A stretch of DNA of 64,000 bases from Flavobacterium noncentrifugens (GCF_900100375.1 NZ_FNEZ01000001.1:736394-800393); one strand, 5' to 3'. Positions 17,609 to 26,128 are shown, numbered from the stretch's first letter. Numbers and translations are program-made. The notes: generated by a model not told the origin, from the letters alone.

Positions 17609-17932
17609 TTATAGCATTCCGAGTTCGAGCTTGGCTTCTTCGCTCATTAAGTCTTTGCTCCATGGGGGATCAAAAGTAATTTCGACTTCGGTTGATTTGA
17701 CATTTTCAATAGCCGTGATTTTTTCTTCTACTTCTTTTGGAAGGCTTTCTGCAACCGGGCAGTTTGGCGAAGTCAGCGTCATCAGGATTTTCACTTCCTG
17801 GTCGGTATTAACCATGACGTCATAGATTAAACCGAGTTCGTATATGTCAACCGGGATTTCGGGATCGTAAATGGTTTTTAATTTTTTTACGATTTGCTCT
17901 CCAAGTGCTGTAGTATCTATTTCTTGCTCCAT
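17609..17932 (-). CDS. DUF59 / MIP18-type iron-sulfur cluster assembly protein (SufT-like)
   Basis: Started at MEQEIDTTALG, the protein has 107 residues; a longer start would overlap sufE by 32 bases. It shows the DUF59 signature 'LKTIYDPEIPVDIYELGLIYDV', then 'ILMTLTSPNCPVAESLPKEV' with the conserved Cys, and 'VEITFDPPWSKDLMSEEAKLELGML'. Proteins of this family (SufT, PaaD, the MIP18 relatives) help mature iron-sulfur proteins, acting after cluster synthesis. It lies 7 bases after sufE and 4 before the DUF2480 gene, which fits a role in the SUF pathway. Among its relatives it is closest by context to the SUF-associated type; PaaD of phenylacetate degradation is unlikely because no paa genes are present. 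Confidence 0.9.
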   Translation of the reverse strand: MEQEIDTTALGEQIVKKLKTIYDPEIPVDIYELGLIYDVMVNTDQEVKILMTLTSPNCPVAESLPKEVEEKITAIENVKSTEVEITFDPPWSKDLMSEEAKLELGML

Positions 17933-17939
17933 AATTCCT

Positions 17940-18362
17940 TTAATTGTGTTTTGAGTTGAATGCAAAGGCATACATTTTAATTTGCTTGATCATCGAAACC
18001 AAGCCGTTTGCGCGTGTGGGCGACAAATGTTCTTTAAGTCCGATTTCATCAATGAACTGCATCTCTGCTTCTAAAATATCCGAAGCTTTCTGGTTTGAAA
18101 ATGCCCGGATCAAGATGGCGATAATCCCTTTGGTAATAATCGCATCACTATCGGCAGTAAAAACAATTTTATCTCCGTTTTCTTCGGCGTGAAGCCAAAC
18201 TTTTGACTGGCAGCCTTTGATGGTGTTTTCTTCGGTTTTGTATTTTTCATCAATCAGCGGAAGCGATTTCCCGAGATCGATCACATATTGAAAGCGCTCA
18301 TCCCAATCATCAAACATTGAAAATTCATCAACAATTTCGGCCTGTATTTCTTGTATCTTCAT
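17940..18362 (-). CDS. sufE: SufE, cysteine desulfurase sulfur acceptor
   Basis: The 140-residue cytoplasmic protein has the SufE fold signatures: 'FDDWDERFQYVIDLGKSLP' near the N-terminus, the active-site loop 'NTIKGCQSKVWL' with the sulfur-accepting Cys51, and 'ITKGIIAILIRAFSNQ' followed by 'LSPTRANGLVSMIKQIKMYA'. SufE takes persulfide sulfur from SufS and passes it to the SufBCD scaffold. It sits downstream of sufS, with one small lipoprotein gene between, and starts two bases after that gene's stop. The family is short and this length is normal. No residues needed for sulfur transfer are missing. Confidence 0.95.
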   Translation of the reverse strand: MKIQEIQAEIVDEFSMFDDWDERFQYVIDLGKSLPLIDEKYKTEENTIKGCQSKVWLHAEENGDKIVFTADSDAIITKGIIAILIRAFSNQKASDILEAEMQFIDEIGLKEHLSPTRANGLVSMIKQIKMYAFAFNSKHN

Positions 18363-18364
18363 TA

Positions 18365-18796
18365 TTATTCTTTTGCCAATGCCGTGATTTTGGTTACAAA
18401 ACGCGCAATTTCAATTGGTGGCGTTCCGTGATCAAAACCATCGGTTTGGTAGGTTTTATCTTTATAAGTCACTTTCAGGTTCCCGATTGCCGCGCCGTCG
18501 TAAAAACGCCTTTCGCTCGGTGCTTTTAAATTTGGCAAGCCGTCCAGATCGATTTCCTGAAATTCAGTGATCAGTGCTTTCCAGTCGGCATCTGAAATTT
18601 TTTCAGTCACGGCAACCGCATCAGAATTACGGTCTTTAGAAACAAAAATCGTTTGGTTTTGGATGATGATTTTCTGGTAAAATCCGCGTGTGTTCGCAGA
18701 ATATTCTACGACAGCCGATTTGATGTCCTGCTTCTGCTCATTGTCACAGCTTTTGCCCAAAAAAATCGTCAAAAAAAGTATCGATATAATTTTCAT
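18365..18796 (-). CDS. Small lipoprotein of unknown function in the suf group
   Basis: I do not recognise this 143-residue protein with confidence. It has a short lipoprotein signal (ISILFLTIFLGKSC, Cys17), a beta-rich middle with 'GFYQKIIIQNQTIFVSKDR' and 'ISDADWKALITEFQEIDLDGLPNL', and a Gly-rich 'YDGAAIGNLKVTYKDKTYQTDGFDHGTPP'. This looks like one small periplasmic domain. It lies between sufS (9 bases) and sufE (2 bases) with tight spacing, so it must be co-transcribed with them, yet its predicted place outside the inner membrane does not fit cytoplasmic cluster assembly. It could be a passenger or could link envelope state to the pathway. Confidence 0.75.
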   Translation of the reverse strand: MKIISILFLTIFLGKSCDNEQKQDIKSAVVEYSANTRGFYQKIIIQNQTIFVSKDRNSDAVAVTEKISDADWKALITEFQEIDLDGLPNLKAPSERRFYDGAAIGNLKVTYKDKTYQTDGFDHGTPPIEIARFVTKITALAKE

Positions 18797-18805
18797 AAAT
18801 GTATT

Positions 18806-20020
18806 TTAAGATAACATGGTTTTTGCTTTTTTGACGGCTTCAACCATCAAATCAATTTCTTCTTTAGTATTGTAAAAGGCAAAAGAGGCGCGCACCGTTC
18901 CGGGAATGCAGAAATGCGCCATGATCGGCTGGGCACAATGATGGCCGGTTCTCACGGCAATTCCCATTTTATCTACGATCATCCCGATGTCATACGGATG
19001 AATGCCTTCGATGTTGAACGAAATTACGGAAGTTTTTTGTTCCGATGTGCCAAAAATCTTCAATCCTTCAATTTCAAGGAGTTTTTCAGTTGCGTATTGG
19101 AGCAGTTCTTTTTCCTGTTGCTGGATGTTGTCAAAACCAATCGAATTCAGGTAATCGATTGCCGTTCCGAGCACAATTCCGCCAGCGATATTTGGCGTTC
19201 CGGCTTCAAATTTATGCGGCAAATCGGCATAAGTCGTTTTTTCGAATGTCACTTCCTTGATCATTTCACCGCCGCCCTGATATGGTGGCAATTTGTTGAG
19301 CCAGCTTTCTTTTCCGTATAGAATCCCGGTTCCTGTTGGCCCGCAGATCTTATGTCCTGAAAACACATAAAAATCACAATCCAGATCCTGAACATCTGGT
19401 TTTAAATGCGGCACTGCCTGAGCGCCATCAATCAGAATTGCCGCGCCAACCGCATGCGCTTTTTCAATCATGTATTTGATCGGATTGATCGTGCCGAGCG
19501 CGTTAGAAATGTGGTTTACGGTGACGATCTTTGTTTGATCCGACAGCAATTTGTCGTATGCATCCATGATCAGTTCGCCCTTTTCATTCATCGGAATGAC
19601 TTTCAAAATGGCGCCAGTTTTTTCGCAAAGCATTTGCCACGGCACAATATTGCTGTGGTGTTCTAATGCTGAAACAACCACCTCATCGCCTGGTTTTAAA
19701 ATCGATGCAAATCCGCTTGCGACCAAATTGATACCGTGCGTCGTTCCAGAAGTAAACAGCACTTCATGGGAAAATTCGGCATTGATGTGGTTTTGGATTT
19801 TTTTTCTGGATGCTTCATAAGCATCGGTCGCGAGCTGGCTCAAAGTATGTACGCCGCGGTGAATGTTTGCGTTAATTTCCTGGTAATATTTCGAAATCGC
19901 ATCAATGACGATCTGTGGTTTTTGTGAAGTGGCGCCGTTGTCAAAATACACCAGCGGCTTGCCGTTTACTTTTTGGGAAAGTATCGGGAAATCGGCTCTT
20001 ATCTTGGTAATGTCTAACAT
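18806..20020 (-). CDS. sufS: SufS cysteine desulfurase
   Basis: Started at MLDITKIRADFP, the protein has 404 residues, the usual length; the upstream Met would add 11 atypical residues and pass through the promoter region. It is a type II PLP-dependent cysteine desulfurase: 'VYFDNGATSQKP' at the N-terminus, 'TSGTTHGIN' and 'HHSNIVPW' for PLP contacts, the Lys of 'FSGHKICGPTG' as Schiff-base lysine, and the catalytic Cys in 'RTGHHCAQP'. It removes sulfur from cysteine and hands it to SufE. It is first in the group sufS-lipoprotein-sufE-DUF59-DUF2480-DUF3078 and is separate from the sufABCD block 3 kb upstream. Confidence 0.96.
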   Translation of the reverse strand: MLDITKIRADFPILSQKVNGKPLVYFDNGATSQKPQIVIDAISKYYQEINANIHRGVHTLSQLATDAYEASRKKIQNHINAEFSHEVLFTSGTTHGINLVASGFASILKPGDEVVVSALEHHSNIVPWQMLCEKTGAILKVIPMNEKGELIMDAYDKLLSDQTKIVTVNHISNALGTINPIKYMIEKAHAVGAAILIDGAQAVPHLKPDVQDLDCDFYVFSGHKICGPTGTGILYGKESWLNKLPPYQGGGEMIKEVTFEKTTYADLPHKFEAGTPNIAGGIVLGTAIDYLNSIGFDNIQQQEKELLQYATEKLLEIEGLKIFGTSEQKTSVISFNIEGIHPYDIGMIVDKMGIAVRTGHHCAQPIMAHFCIPGTVRASFAFYNTKEEIDLMVEAVKKAKTMLS

Positions 20021-20042
20021 TTTTGTGTGGAAAATTTGTACG

Positions 20043-20050
20043 CAAAAATA
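20043..20050 (-). promoter_or_regulatory. Promoter -7 element of sufS (TATTTTTG)
   Basis: The minus strand reads TATTTTTG, a full match to TAnnTTTG, 22 bases before the sufS start codon. No well-spaced -33 element is clear. Confidence 0.6.
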
Positions 20051-20113
20051 CAAAAACCTGAAGGTTTAATTCCGAATATTATGTTATTTGTTTCGAATGA
20101 AAATCCACTTTGT

Positions 20114-21241
20114 TTAAAACGATTCGCCTGCGCCGCCACCGCTAAATCCGCCGCCTCCAAACGCCATCGGATCATCGGTTTGCGTATGGTGCAGATTCAG
20201 TTGTGAATTGATAATGATCGCCTGCGCATACATCAATGAATTTTTATCTGTATTGCGGTCGGGTTTGAAAGTCAGGCCACTTTCTTTGTGCCTGAGTTTG
20301 AATATTCCGAAGCATGCAATTCCCGAAAGCACCATTCCACCAAAAATCAATGCCGTTTCAATCGGCATCAAACTGTAATAATACCGGATCGTAAAAATTG
20401 AAAATGCAAAAGCGAGTAATCCGACAATTAAGAATTCGCGGCTTTTTTTCTTCAGTGCAAACGCAATATATCCAACAGGAATCAAAAAGGTCAAGGCATA
20501 AAAAAGAAACGCAAACGGAATGTCTTCGCCTGGTTTAACTTCAATTCCCATCAGTTCTGCCGATAATTCGCGAACGACGAGATAATTTACAGCTGCATAT
20601 CCTAAAACCATGCTGAAAACCTGCAGCAATTGCATTGCATATTGGTAAAAATAAGTTTCGGGGTTTCGCTTCAAAATCGTAAAAATCCAGTATATAAATC
20701 CGGCGACCAACAGCATTACAAAAGGCAGAAACGCGGTTGGAATTATCCTGTAATCAATAATTAAAATGGCCACAGTTCCCGAAATACCTACTAATGCGAT
20801 CAATGCCGATAAAGTATTGACATAACGCAGGCAGCTCAAAGTGCCCACAATTCCCATCACAATCAAAACAAAAAGCTTGTTTTCAGTAGAAAAGCCGATT
20901 GCGGTAAAAAGCATCGCCTGAAAACCGAGTACAAAAACATCGTCGAGTCCGTAATTATAGAACTTGTTTTTTGCTAAAATTTCGCTTCCCACAAGCCCGA
21001 TAATGGCATAGAAATAAAGGATAATCGTGAAATCAAAATCGCCCCTGTCCCAAAGCGGCGACGTGAAAAGCGCGATTGCTCCAGCAATTGAAGAATACAG
21101 CAACATCCCAAGCAAAAAGAATCCAGCGCGCATTAATATATTCGGCTGGGTTTTGAGTTGCTCGTATTTGTTTTTGATTTTAAAATACTGATCTGATGAA
21201 ATGAATTTCCCGTTCCTGAGGCTTTTTGCTTCTTCCACCAA
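20114..21241 (-). CDS. Multipass membrane protein (DUF2157/DUF4401-like), Gly-rich C-terminus
   Basis: This protein of about 375 residues has about nine or ten hydrophobic segments between residues 35 and 320 and a soluble N-terminal helix region (ISSDQYFKIKNKYEQLK). It ends with a Gly-rich tail, 'MAFGGGGFSGGGAGESF'. The type is that of bacterial DUF2157/DUF4401 membrane proteins of unknown function. No ATG is available. TTG at 21241 or GTG at 21238 are the first usual start codons, but the frame stays open upstream and reads 'KAYHKKLLENTF', which looks coding and overlaps the previous gene's end. A start at ATA (21280) or an altered start codon is therefore possible. It follows the DUF2157 gene in the same direction, likely as a translationally coupled pair. 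Confidence 0.75.
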   Translation of the reverse strand: MVEEAKSLRNGKFISSDQYFKIKNKYEQLKTQPNILMRAGFFLLGMLLYSSIAGAIALFTSPLWDRGDFDFTIILYFYAIIGLVGSEILAKNKFYNYGLDDVFVLGFQAMLFTAIGFSTENKLFVLIVMGIVGTLSCLRYVNTLSALIALVGISGTVAILIIDYRIIPTAFLPFVMLLVAGFIYWIFTILKRNPETYFYQYAMQLLQVFSMVLGYAAVNYLVVRELSAELMGIEVKPGEDIPFAFLFYALTFLIPVGYIAFALKKKSREFLIVGLLAFAFSIFTIRYYYSLMPIETALIFGGMVLSGIACFGIFKLRHKESGLTFKPDRNTDKNSLMYAQAIIINSQLNLHHTQTDDPMAFGGGGFSGGGAGESF

Positions 21242-21263
21242 AAAAGTGTTTTCGAGTAATTTC

Positions 21264-22253
21264 TTATGGTAGGCTTTTATATTTTTTGCGGTTGAATTGT
21301 TTGATGGATCGGATGAACAAAAAGATCGAACCGATAAAATAAATAGGCGAAAAGATCAGTAGAAACTCGAAAAATGCAGAGCTGTCGGCAGCCTGAAGCA
21401 TTTTAAATAAAACAATGTTAAGTCCGATATAGCCGTAAAGCAGCACAAATATAAAAATCGAAACCGCTTGTATTTTATGGCTTTTCCAATAAAAGTAAAC
21501 CACCGAAGCAGAAAGGAATAAGGCATAAAGTGGCCAGTAGTAATCAGCCATTCCGGTCAGGCAGCAAATGCAGATCAGGTGCAACGCAAAAGTAAGGAAC
21601 ACCATTGAAAAATGTTTCTTGAAATCTGTTTTCTCTGAATATTCCGTCCATAAAAGCAGCAAAATCCCCAAAGCGATCCCGTAATAAAACAACGCCGGAT
21701 TGTCATAAAATTCGCCATGCATCAATGCTTGCGGCGTCGCGGAAATCCCAATGGCTGCCGACAATCCGGTAATTCCGATAGACAAAGCGCTGCGGTTATC
21801 GAAATAATAAGCGCTTGCAAAACCAACAAAAGCCGTCAGCAAAGCCACAAATGCCGAACCCAAAACCTGGTATTGAAATTCGAAATAGCCAATGAAAATG
21901 CCGCTTAACAACGTTGCAGCTAAAACGAGGTAATTGAATACCGGATTTTCAAAATCGGTTTCATTTCTCGAAAATCCAGTCGAATTTTTAAAGGAAAAAT
22001 AAAACGAAACGCCAGTCGCGATAAGCAACAATGCCATAATTACGGTATGCCCGATCGTGTCAATGTTGTCATAAATTAAAATTCCGGCACCGGTCGTAAA
22101 CAACAAAACCGCCAAATAAAGCAGGAACAGCAATTCGTTGTGCAGCGAGAAAATTTTCAACGACTCATACGCTTTCACATCGACAAATTCCTTTTCAGAA
22201 ATCAGGTTTTCGTCTAAAAGCTGCTGCGCAATCTGTACTTTGGATTTTTCCAT
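21264..22253 (-). CDS. DUF2157 multipass membrane protein
   Basis: Started at MEKSKVQIAQ the protein has about 329 residues; two earlier Met residues lie within seven codons. The N-terminal soluble helices ('AQQLLDENLISEKEFVDVKAYESLKIFSLHNELLFLLYLAVLLF') carry the DUF2157 pattern. About ten hydrophobic segments follow, including 'VIMALLLIATGVSFYF', 'NYLVLAATLLSGIFIGYF' and 'IFIFVLLYGYIGLNIVLF'. The family is of unknown function and is often found as pairs of adjacent membrane proteins, as here with the next gene. It starts divergently from the serine hydrolase 110 bases away. Its position between two suf blocks is probably not functional, but it could be read through from them. Confidence 0.8.
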   Translation of the reverse strand: MEKSKVQIAQQLLDENLISEKEFVDVKAYESLKIFSLHNELLFLLYLAVLLFTTGAGILIYDNIDTIGHTVIMALLLIATGVSFYFSFKNSTGFSRNETDFENPVFNYLVLAATLLSGIFIGYFEFQYQVLGSAFVALLTAFVGFASAYYFDNRSALSIGITGLSAAIGISATPQALMHGEFYDNPALFYYGIALGILLLLWTEYSEKTDFKKHFSMVFLTFALHLICICCLTGMADYYWPLYALFLSASVVYFYWKSHKIQAVSIFIFVLLYGYIGLNIVLFKMLQAADSSAFFEFLLIFSPIYFIGSIFLFIRSIKQFNRKKYKSLP

Positions 22254-22364
22254 AATCATATAGTGTGAATCCAAATATACATTCTTTTACGCCAAGCTGA
22301 TTTTTGGAAACTGCAATTTGTCGCATTGTTTTTATACTTTTATCGGACACCAAATTTTCTGAAA

Positions 22365-23723
22365 ATGAAAAAATTAAAATATTTCATGCTGATTTTAATC
22401 GTTGGAATCGCTGCAGTTGTCCTCATAAATTACCCAAAACTCGACCTGATTTCGGGCTTTGCGGCCAAAAGTGTCGCATCGGCGCATTTCATGGACGGAA
22501 GAAGTTTAACGGCCATTGAAACGGGCGACAACGACATTCCGCTTGTGACTTTGGCTACGAATAAAATTGATGAAGTGGGGAAATCTGCGACTGCTTCAGT
22601 ATTTGGGTTAAAAACCAGGAAAGCGGTTTTCCGTGAAGGTTTGGGTGCGGTTTTAATCGATGATGATTTTGATGCGAATGCGAAATATGACATTCCGAAA
22701 CGTAATTTTACTACGCTCAATTTGCCGTTTCCGTATGGAAATAATGAGCCGAAAGACACGGTGTTTGCCAATGTTGATTACACAAAATTACAAGCTGCAA
22801 TGAACAATGCTTTTGATGAAAAAGGCCAAAAAGCAAAACGTACGCGTTCAGTTGTCGTTGTTTACAAAGACAAAATCTTAGCCGAAAAATACGACACAGG
22901 ATTTACTAAAAACTCCAGGATTTTAGGCTGGTCGATGACCAAAAGCATCACGGCAACGATGTTCGGAATCCTGCAAAAGCAAGGCCAATTCGACATTTAC
23001 AAACCCGCACCAATTGCCGAATGGAAAAACGACAAACGCGCTAAAATCACCACAAACGATTTGCTTCACATGAACAGCGGCCTCGAATGGGAAGAAAAGT
23101 ACGACAAGATTTCAGACGCGACTAAAATGTTGTTCCAGGCAAAAGACATGAGCCGTTCGCAACTTGAAAAACGGGCTGTCGCCGAACCGAATTCGCTGTG
23201 GAATTATTCTTCCGGAACAACAAATTTACTTTCGGGAATTTTGCGAAAACAGTTTAAAACGCATCAGGAATACCTTGATTTCTGGTATTCAAATTTGATT
23301 GATAAAATCGGAATGCATTCGATGCTGGTGGAAACCGATATGTCTGGAAATTATGTGGGTTCTTCGTATGGCTGGGCGACGACACGTGATTGGGCGAAGT
23401 TCGGATTGTTGTATTTGCACAAAGGAAACTGGAACGGCGAGCAGTTATTTGATCCAAGTTGGGCCAAATATGTGTCAACGCCAACAAACACTTCAAACGG
23501 CCGATATGGCGCGCATTTTTGGCTCAATGCTGGCGGTTTTTATCCCGATGCGCCGCGCGATTTGTATTCGTGCAATGGCTTTCAGGGACAGATGGTTTTC
23601 ATCATTCCGTCGCTGGATTTGGTTGTAGTCAGAATGGGTTTGAAGGAAGACCCGGGTTTTGATTTTAATGCTTTTTTGAAGGAAATTATTGGAAGTTTCA
23701 AGAAATATAATTATGAAGACTGA
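22365..23723 (+). CDS. Beta-lactamase-type serine hydrolase, membrane-anchored
   Basis: Started at MKKLKYFMLIL the protein has 452 residues; an upstream start would add 13 unlikely residues. An N-terminal signal anchor (residues 4-20) is followed by a region of ~140 residues and then the serine beta-lactamase/PBP domain. The catalytic SxxK motif reads SMTK in 'GWSMTKSITATMFG'. 'NSLWNYSSGTTNLL' holds the second motif (Tyr-Ser-Ser in place of YxN), and 'CNGFQGQMVFIIPSLDLVVVRMG' forms the third strand. This family (class C-like) includes D-aminopeptidases, esterases and PBP-related proteins; the substrate cannot be told. A true antibiotic-resistance enzyme is less likely given the anchor and long N-terminal region. 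It lies alone on the plus strand between two minus-strand blocks. Confidence 0.88.
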   Translation: MKKLKYFMLILIVGIAAVVLINYPKLDLISGFAAKSVASAHFMDGRSLTAIETGDNDIPLVTLATNKIDEVGKSATASVFGLKTRKAVFREGLGAVLIDDDFDANAKYDIPKRNFTTLNLPFPYGNNEPKDTVFANVDYTKLQAAMNNAFDEKGQKAKRTRSVVVVYKDKILAEKYDTGFTKNSRILGWSMTKSITATMFGILQKQGQFDIYKPAPIAEWKNDKRAKITTNDLLHMNSGLEWEEKYDKISDATKMLFQAKDMSRSQLEKRAVAEPNSLWNYSSGTTNLLSGILRKQFKTHQEYLDFWYSNLIDKIGMHSMLVETDMSGNYVGSSYGWATTRDWAKFGLLYLHKGNWNGEQLFDPSWAKYVSTPTNTSNGRYGAHFWLNAGGFYPDAPRDLYSCNGFQGQMVFIIPSLDLVVVRMGLKEDPGFDFNAFLKEIIGSFKKYNYED

Positions 23724-23735
23724 ATTATAAATGAA

Positions 23736-23765
23736 AAAGCCCGACTGAAACGTCAGGCTTTCTTG
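23736..23765 (+). terminator. Probable terminator of the serine hydrolase gene
   Basis: A stem of AAGCC...GGCTT with an inner GAC/GTC pairing and a short bulge lies 13 bases after the stop, followed by a weak T-rich tail. Confidence 0.6.
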
Positions 23766-23780
23766 ATATGATTAATGCCC

Positions 23781-23887
23781 TAGCCCCGATTGCAACGCAA
23801 ATCCTTTTTTTGAAGGATTACTCTGAAGCGCAGCGGAAGAGAAATCTACTTCAAAAAAAGATTGCAGTGAAAAGCGGGAAAAAGCTA
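23781..23887. repeat. Long structured intergenic palindrome (107 bases)
   Basis: The ends read TAGC-CCCG and CGGG-aaaaa-GCTA. The middle arms GCAAATCCTTTTTTTGAAG (23797-23815) and CTTCAAAAAAAGATTGC (23849-23865) are near-perfect inverse complements, and the 33-base loop holds a smaller CTCT/AGAG hairpin. It lies between the convergent ends of the serine hydrolase and sufD. From memory it resembles a repeat found between genes of many Flavobacterium genomes. It may end transcripts on both strands. Confidence 0.7.
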
Positions 23888-23892
23888 CTAAT

Positions 23893-25209
23893 TTACAAAT
23901 CAAATCCCATATTCACACCCAATTTCATTGCGATGATCTTCGTGATTCTTTGTTTCAATTCCGGGATTTTGATGCTTTCGATGACTTCGTTTGAGAACGC
24001 ATACATCAGCAACGCTTTGGCTTCTTTCTTAGGAATGCCACGCGATTGCATGTAAAACATCGCCTTGTCGTCGAGCTGTCCGATCGTGCAGCCGTGTGAA
24101 CATTTGACATCGTCGGCAAAGATTTCGAGCTGCGGTTTGGCATTGATCGTGGCTTTGTCGCTGAGTAAAATGTTGTTGTTTTGCTGAAATGCGTCGGTTT
24201 TTTGCGCTTCTCTTTCGACATAAATCTTTCCGTTGAAAACGCCGGTTGATCTTTCGTCAAAAATCCCTTTATAATTCTGGTGGCTTTCGCAATTTGGCGT
24301 CGCATGCTGCACCAAAGTGTGGTGATCAACGTGTTGCTTGCCTTCGATGATTGTGATGCCTTTAAGCGTACTGTCGATGCGTTCGCCCTGATGGTAAAAA
24401 TTCAGGTTGTTTCTCGTGATGTTTCCACCAAAAGAAAATGTGTGCACCGAAACGTGGCTTTGCTCCTTTTGGGCAATGTAGGTATTGTCTACCAATGACG
24501 CTTCAAGGTTGTCATTCTGGATTTTATAATAATCGACGATCGCGCGTTTTTTGGCAAAAATCTCGGTAACGGAATTCGTCAAGACCGGATTTTCGTTTAA
24601 GCTTTGATGTCTTTCAATGATCTGAACGTGTGCGTTTTCACCAACAATGATTAGGTTTCGCGGCTGAACCAAAAGCGCGGCTTCGGTTCCGGTTGAAAAA
24701 TTGATGATCTCGATTGGTTTTTCAACCACTTTACTTTTTGGGATGTTGATGTAAGCGCCTTCGAGGGCAAATGCCGTGTTCAAGCATGTTAAGCTTTCGT
24801 CTTTGCTCGCGACTTTATTGAAATATTCGTCGATGACCATTTTGTATTTTGGCTTCGTCAATGCCGATGACATCAGGCAAACATCGATGCCGTCATGTGT
24901 TGTTGCCGACAAAAACGAACTGAAAACACCGTCAATAAAAACGACTTTATACGTGTCGATTTCGTGCAGAAAGTATTTTTTGACATCGGCAAATTCGATG
25001 GCATTGTCACTTTTTGGGAATACGCTGAAGTCGTTTTTGAGTACCGAATTCAGCGATGTATATTTCCAGGCTTCTTCCTTTTTCGTAGGAAAGCCTTTGT
25101 TTTCGAAGTTTTTAATGGCCGAAGTACGGATGTCGTGCAAATCTGCAGTAACATCGACACGTTCTTCGAAAGCCATGAAAGACGAGATTAATTTTTCTTT
25201 TAGTTCCAT
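23893..25209 (-). CDS. sufD: SufD, Fe-S cluster scaffold subunit
   Basis: Started at MELKEKLISSFMAFEERVD, the protein has 438 residues. A further Met 22 codons upstream lies inside a palindromic repeat and is rejected as the start. The SufB/SufD fold is clear from 'NFENKGFPTKKEEAWKYTSLN', 'INIPKSKVVEKPIEIINFS', 'NAHVQIIERH' and the C-terminal 'GRIYVEREAQKTDAFQQN'-type beta-helix. The end reads 'DDVKCSHGCTIGQLDDKAMFYMQSRGIPKKEAKALLMYAF', with the usual conserved residues. SufD pairs with SufB on the SufC dimer to build clusters and helps bring in iron. It is the last gene of iscA-sufB-sufC-sufD, with a palindromic repeat between sufC and sufD. Confidence 0.96.
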   Translation of the reverse strand: MELKEKLISSFMAFEERVDVTADLHDIRTSAIKNFENKGFPTKKEEAWKYTSLNSVLKNDFSVFPKSDNAIEFADVKKYFLHEIDTYKVVFIDGVFSSFLSATTHDGIDVCLMSSALTKPKYKMVIDEYFNKVASKDESLTCLNTAFALEGAYINIPKSKVVEKPIEIINFSTGTEAALLVQPRNLIIVGENAHVQIIERHQSLNENPVLTNSVTEIFAKKRAIVDYYKIQNDNLEASLVDNTYIAQKEQSHVSVHTFSFGGNITRNNLNFYHQGERIDSTLKGITIIEGKQHVDHHTLVQHATPNCESHQNYKGIFDERSTGVFNGKIYVEREAQKTDAFQQNNNILLSDKATINAKPQLEIFADDVKCSHGCTIGQLDDKAMFYMQSRGIPKKEAKALLMYAFSNEVIESIKIPELKQRITKIIAMKLGVNMGFDL

Positions 25210-25270
25210 TTTTGTCGTGACCTCGACTGGATTCAAACCAGTAACCTCTTGGGCCGTATTTGTTGATTTG

Positions 25271-25325
25271 ACCATTAAGAAATTAAGAAAAATTAAGCCT
25301 TAATGAAACTTAATCTCTTAATGAT
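25271..25325. repeat. ATTAAG palindromic repeat, copy 1 (sufC-sufD gap)
   Basis: Two ~27-base arms, ACCATTAAG-AAATTAAG... and ...TCTTAATGAT, are imperfect inverse complements with a CATTAAG-like motif repeated three times in each arm. The element fills much of the 152-base gap inside the suf operon. Confidence 0.85.
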
Positions 25326-25361
25326 TTTACTTATGCCTTTTCACTTATGCCTTGAATTTAA

Positions 25362-26108
25362 TTAATTCTCCGCTTTAATCCAGTCGTATCCTTTTTCTTC
25401 CAATTCGTAAGCGAGTTCTTTCCCGCCTGATTTTACAATTTTTCCATTGTACAAAACGTGAACAAAATCCGGAACGATATAATCCAAAAGCCTTTGATAG
25501 TGCGTGATGACTACAATTGCATTATTTTCGCTTTTGAGTTTGTTGACGCCATTGGCTACAATTCTGAGTGCATCAATGTCAAGCCCTGAATCGGTTTCAT
25601 CGAGGATTGCGAGTTTTGGTTCGAGCATCGCCATCTGAAAGATTTCATTTCTCTTTTTTTCTCCGCCCGAAAAACCTTCGTTTAAAGAACGTGATAAAAA
25701 TTTACGGTCGATTTCCAATAATTCTGATTTTTCGCGGATCACTTTCAGCATTTCATTTGCAGGCATTTCTGCCAATCCGTTGGCTTTGCGGGTTTCGTTG
25801 ATTGCCGTTTTCATGAAATTCGTTACCGAAACCCCGGGAATTTCCACCGGATATTGAAACGATAAGAAAATGCCTTTGTGCGCGCGTTCTTCCGGCGCGA
25901 GATCGGCTAAATCTTCACCGTCTAAATAAACGGCGCCTTCAGTCACTTCGTAGTTTTCGTTTCCTGCTATGACAGCAGAAAGCGTACTTTTTCCGGAACC
26001 GTTCGGGCCCATAATAGCGTGGACTTCACCTGCATTTACCGTTAAGTTGATGCCTCTTAAAATATCTTTGTCTTCTACTTTTGCGTGTAGGTTTTTGATT
26101 TCTAACAT
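25362..26108 (-). CDS. sufC: SufC, Fe-S assembly ATPase
   Basis: The 248-residue ABC-type ATPase has all motifs: Walker A 'GPNGSGKST' (about residue 35), Q-loop 'SFQYPVEIPGVS', the family signature 'GFSGGEKKRNEIFQM', Walker B 'LAILDETDSGLD' and the H-loop 'VITHY'. SufC hydrolyses ATP to change the shape of the SufB-SufD pair, exposing the site where the cluster forms; it is soluble and does not transport. Length and motifs are standard. It follows sufB with a half-copy of the palindromic repeat between them and precedes sufD with a full copy, so co-transcription would run through both repeats. Confidence 0.97.
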   Translation of the reverse strand: MLEIKNLHAKVEDKDILRGINLTVNAGEVHAIMGPNGSGKSTLSAVIAGNENYEVTEGAVYLDGEDLADLAPEERAHKGIFLSFQYPVEIPGVSVTNFMKTAINETRKANGLAEMPANEMLKVIREKSELLEIDRKFLSRSLNEGFSGGEKKRNEIFQMAMLEPKLAILDETDSGLDIDALRIVANGVNKLKSENNAIVVITHYQRLLDYIVPDFVHVLYNGKIVKSGGKELAYELEEKGYDWIKAEN

Positions 26109-26128
26109 TCTTGTATTTTGTATTTTAA

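Noticed and set aside
22365..23723. Class C beta-lactamase proper
   Set aside because: The membrane anchor, the long N-terminal region and the altered YxN motif point to a general serine hydrolase.
25209..25275. Longer SufD start (MVKSTNTAQEV...)
   Set aside because: The upstream ATG lies inside the palindromic repeat, and the SufD family starts at MELKEKL; the extra 22 residues look like chance.
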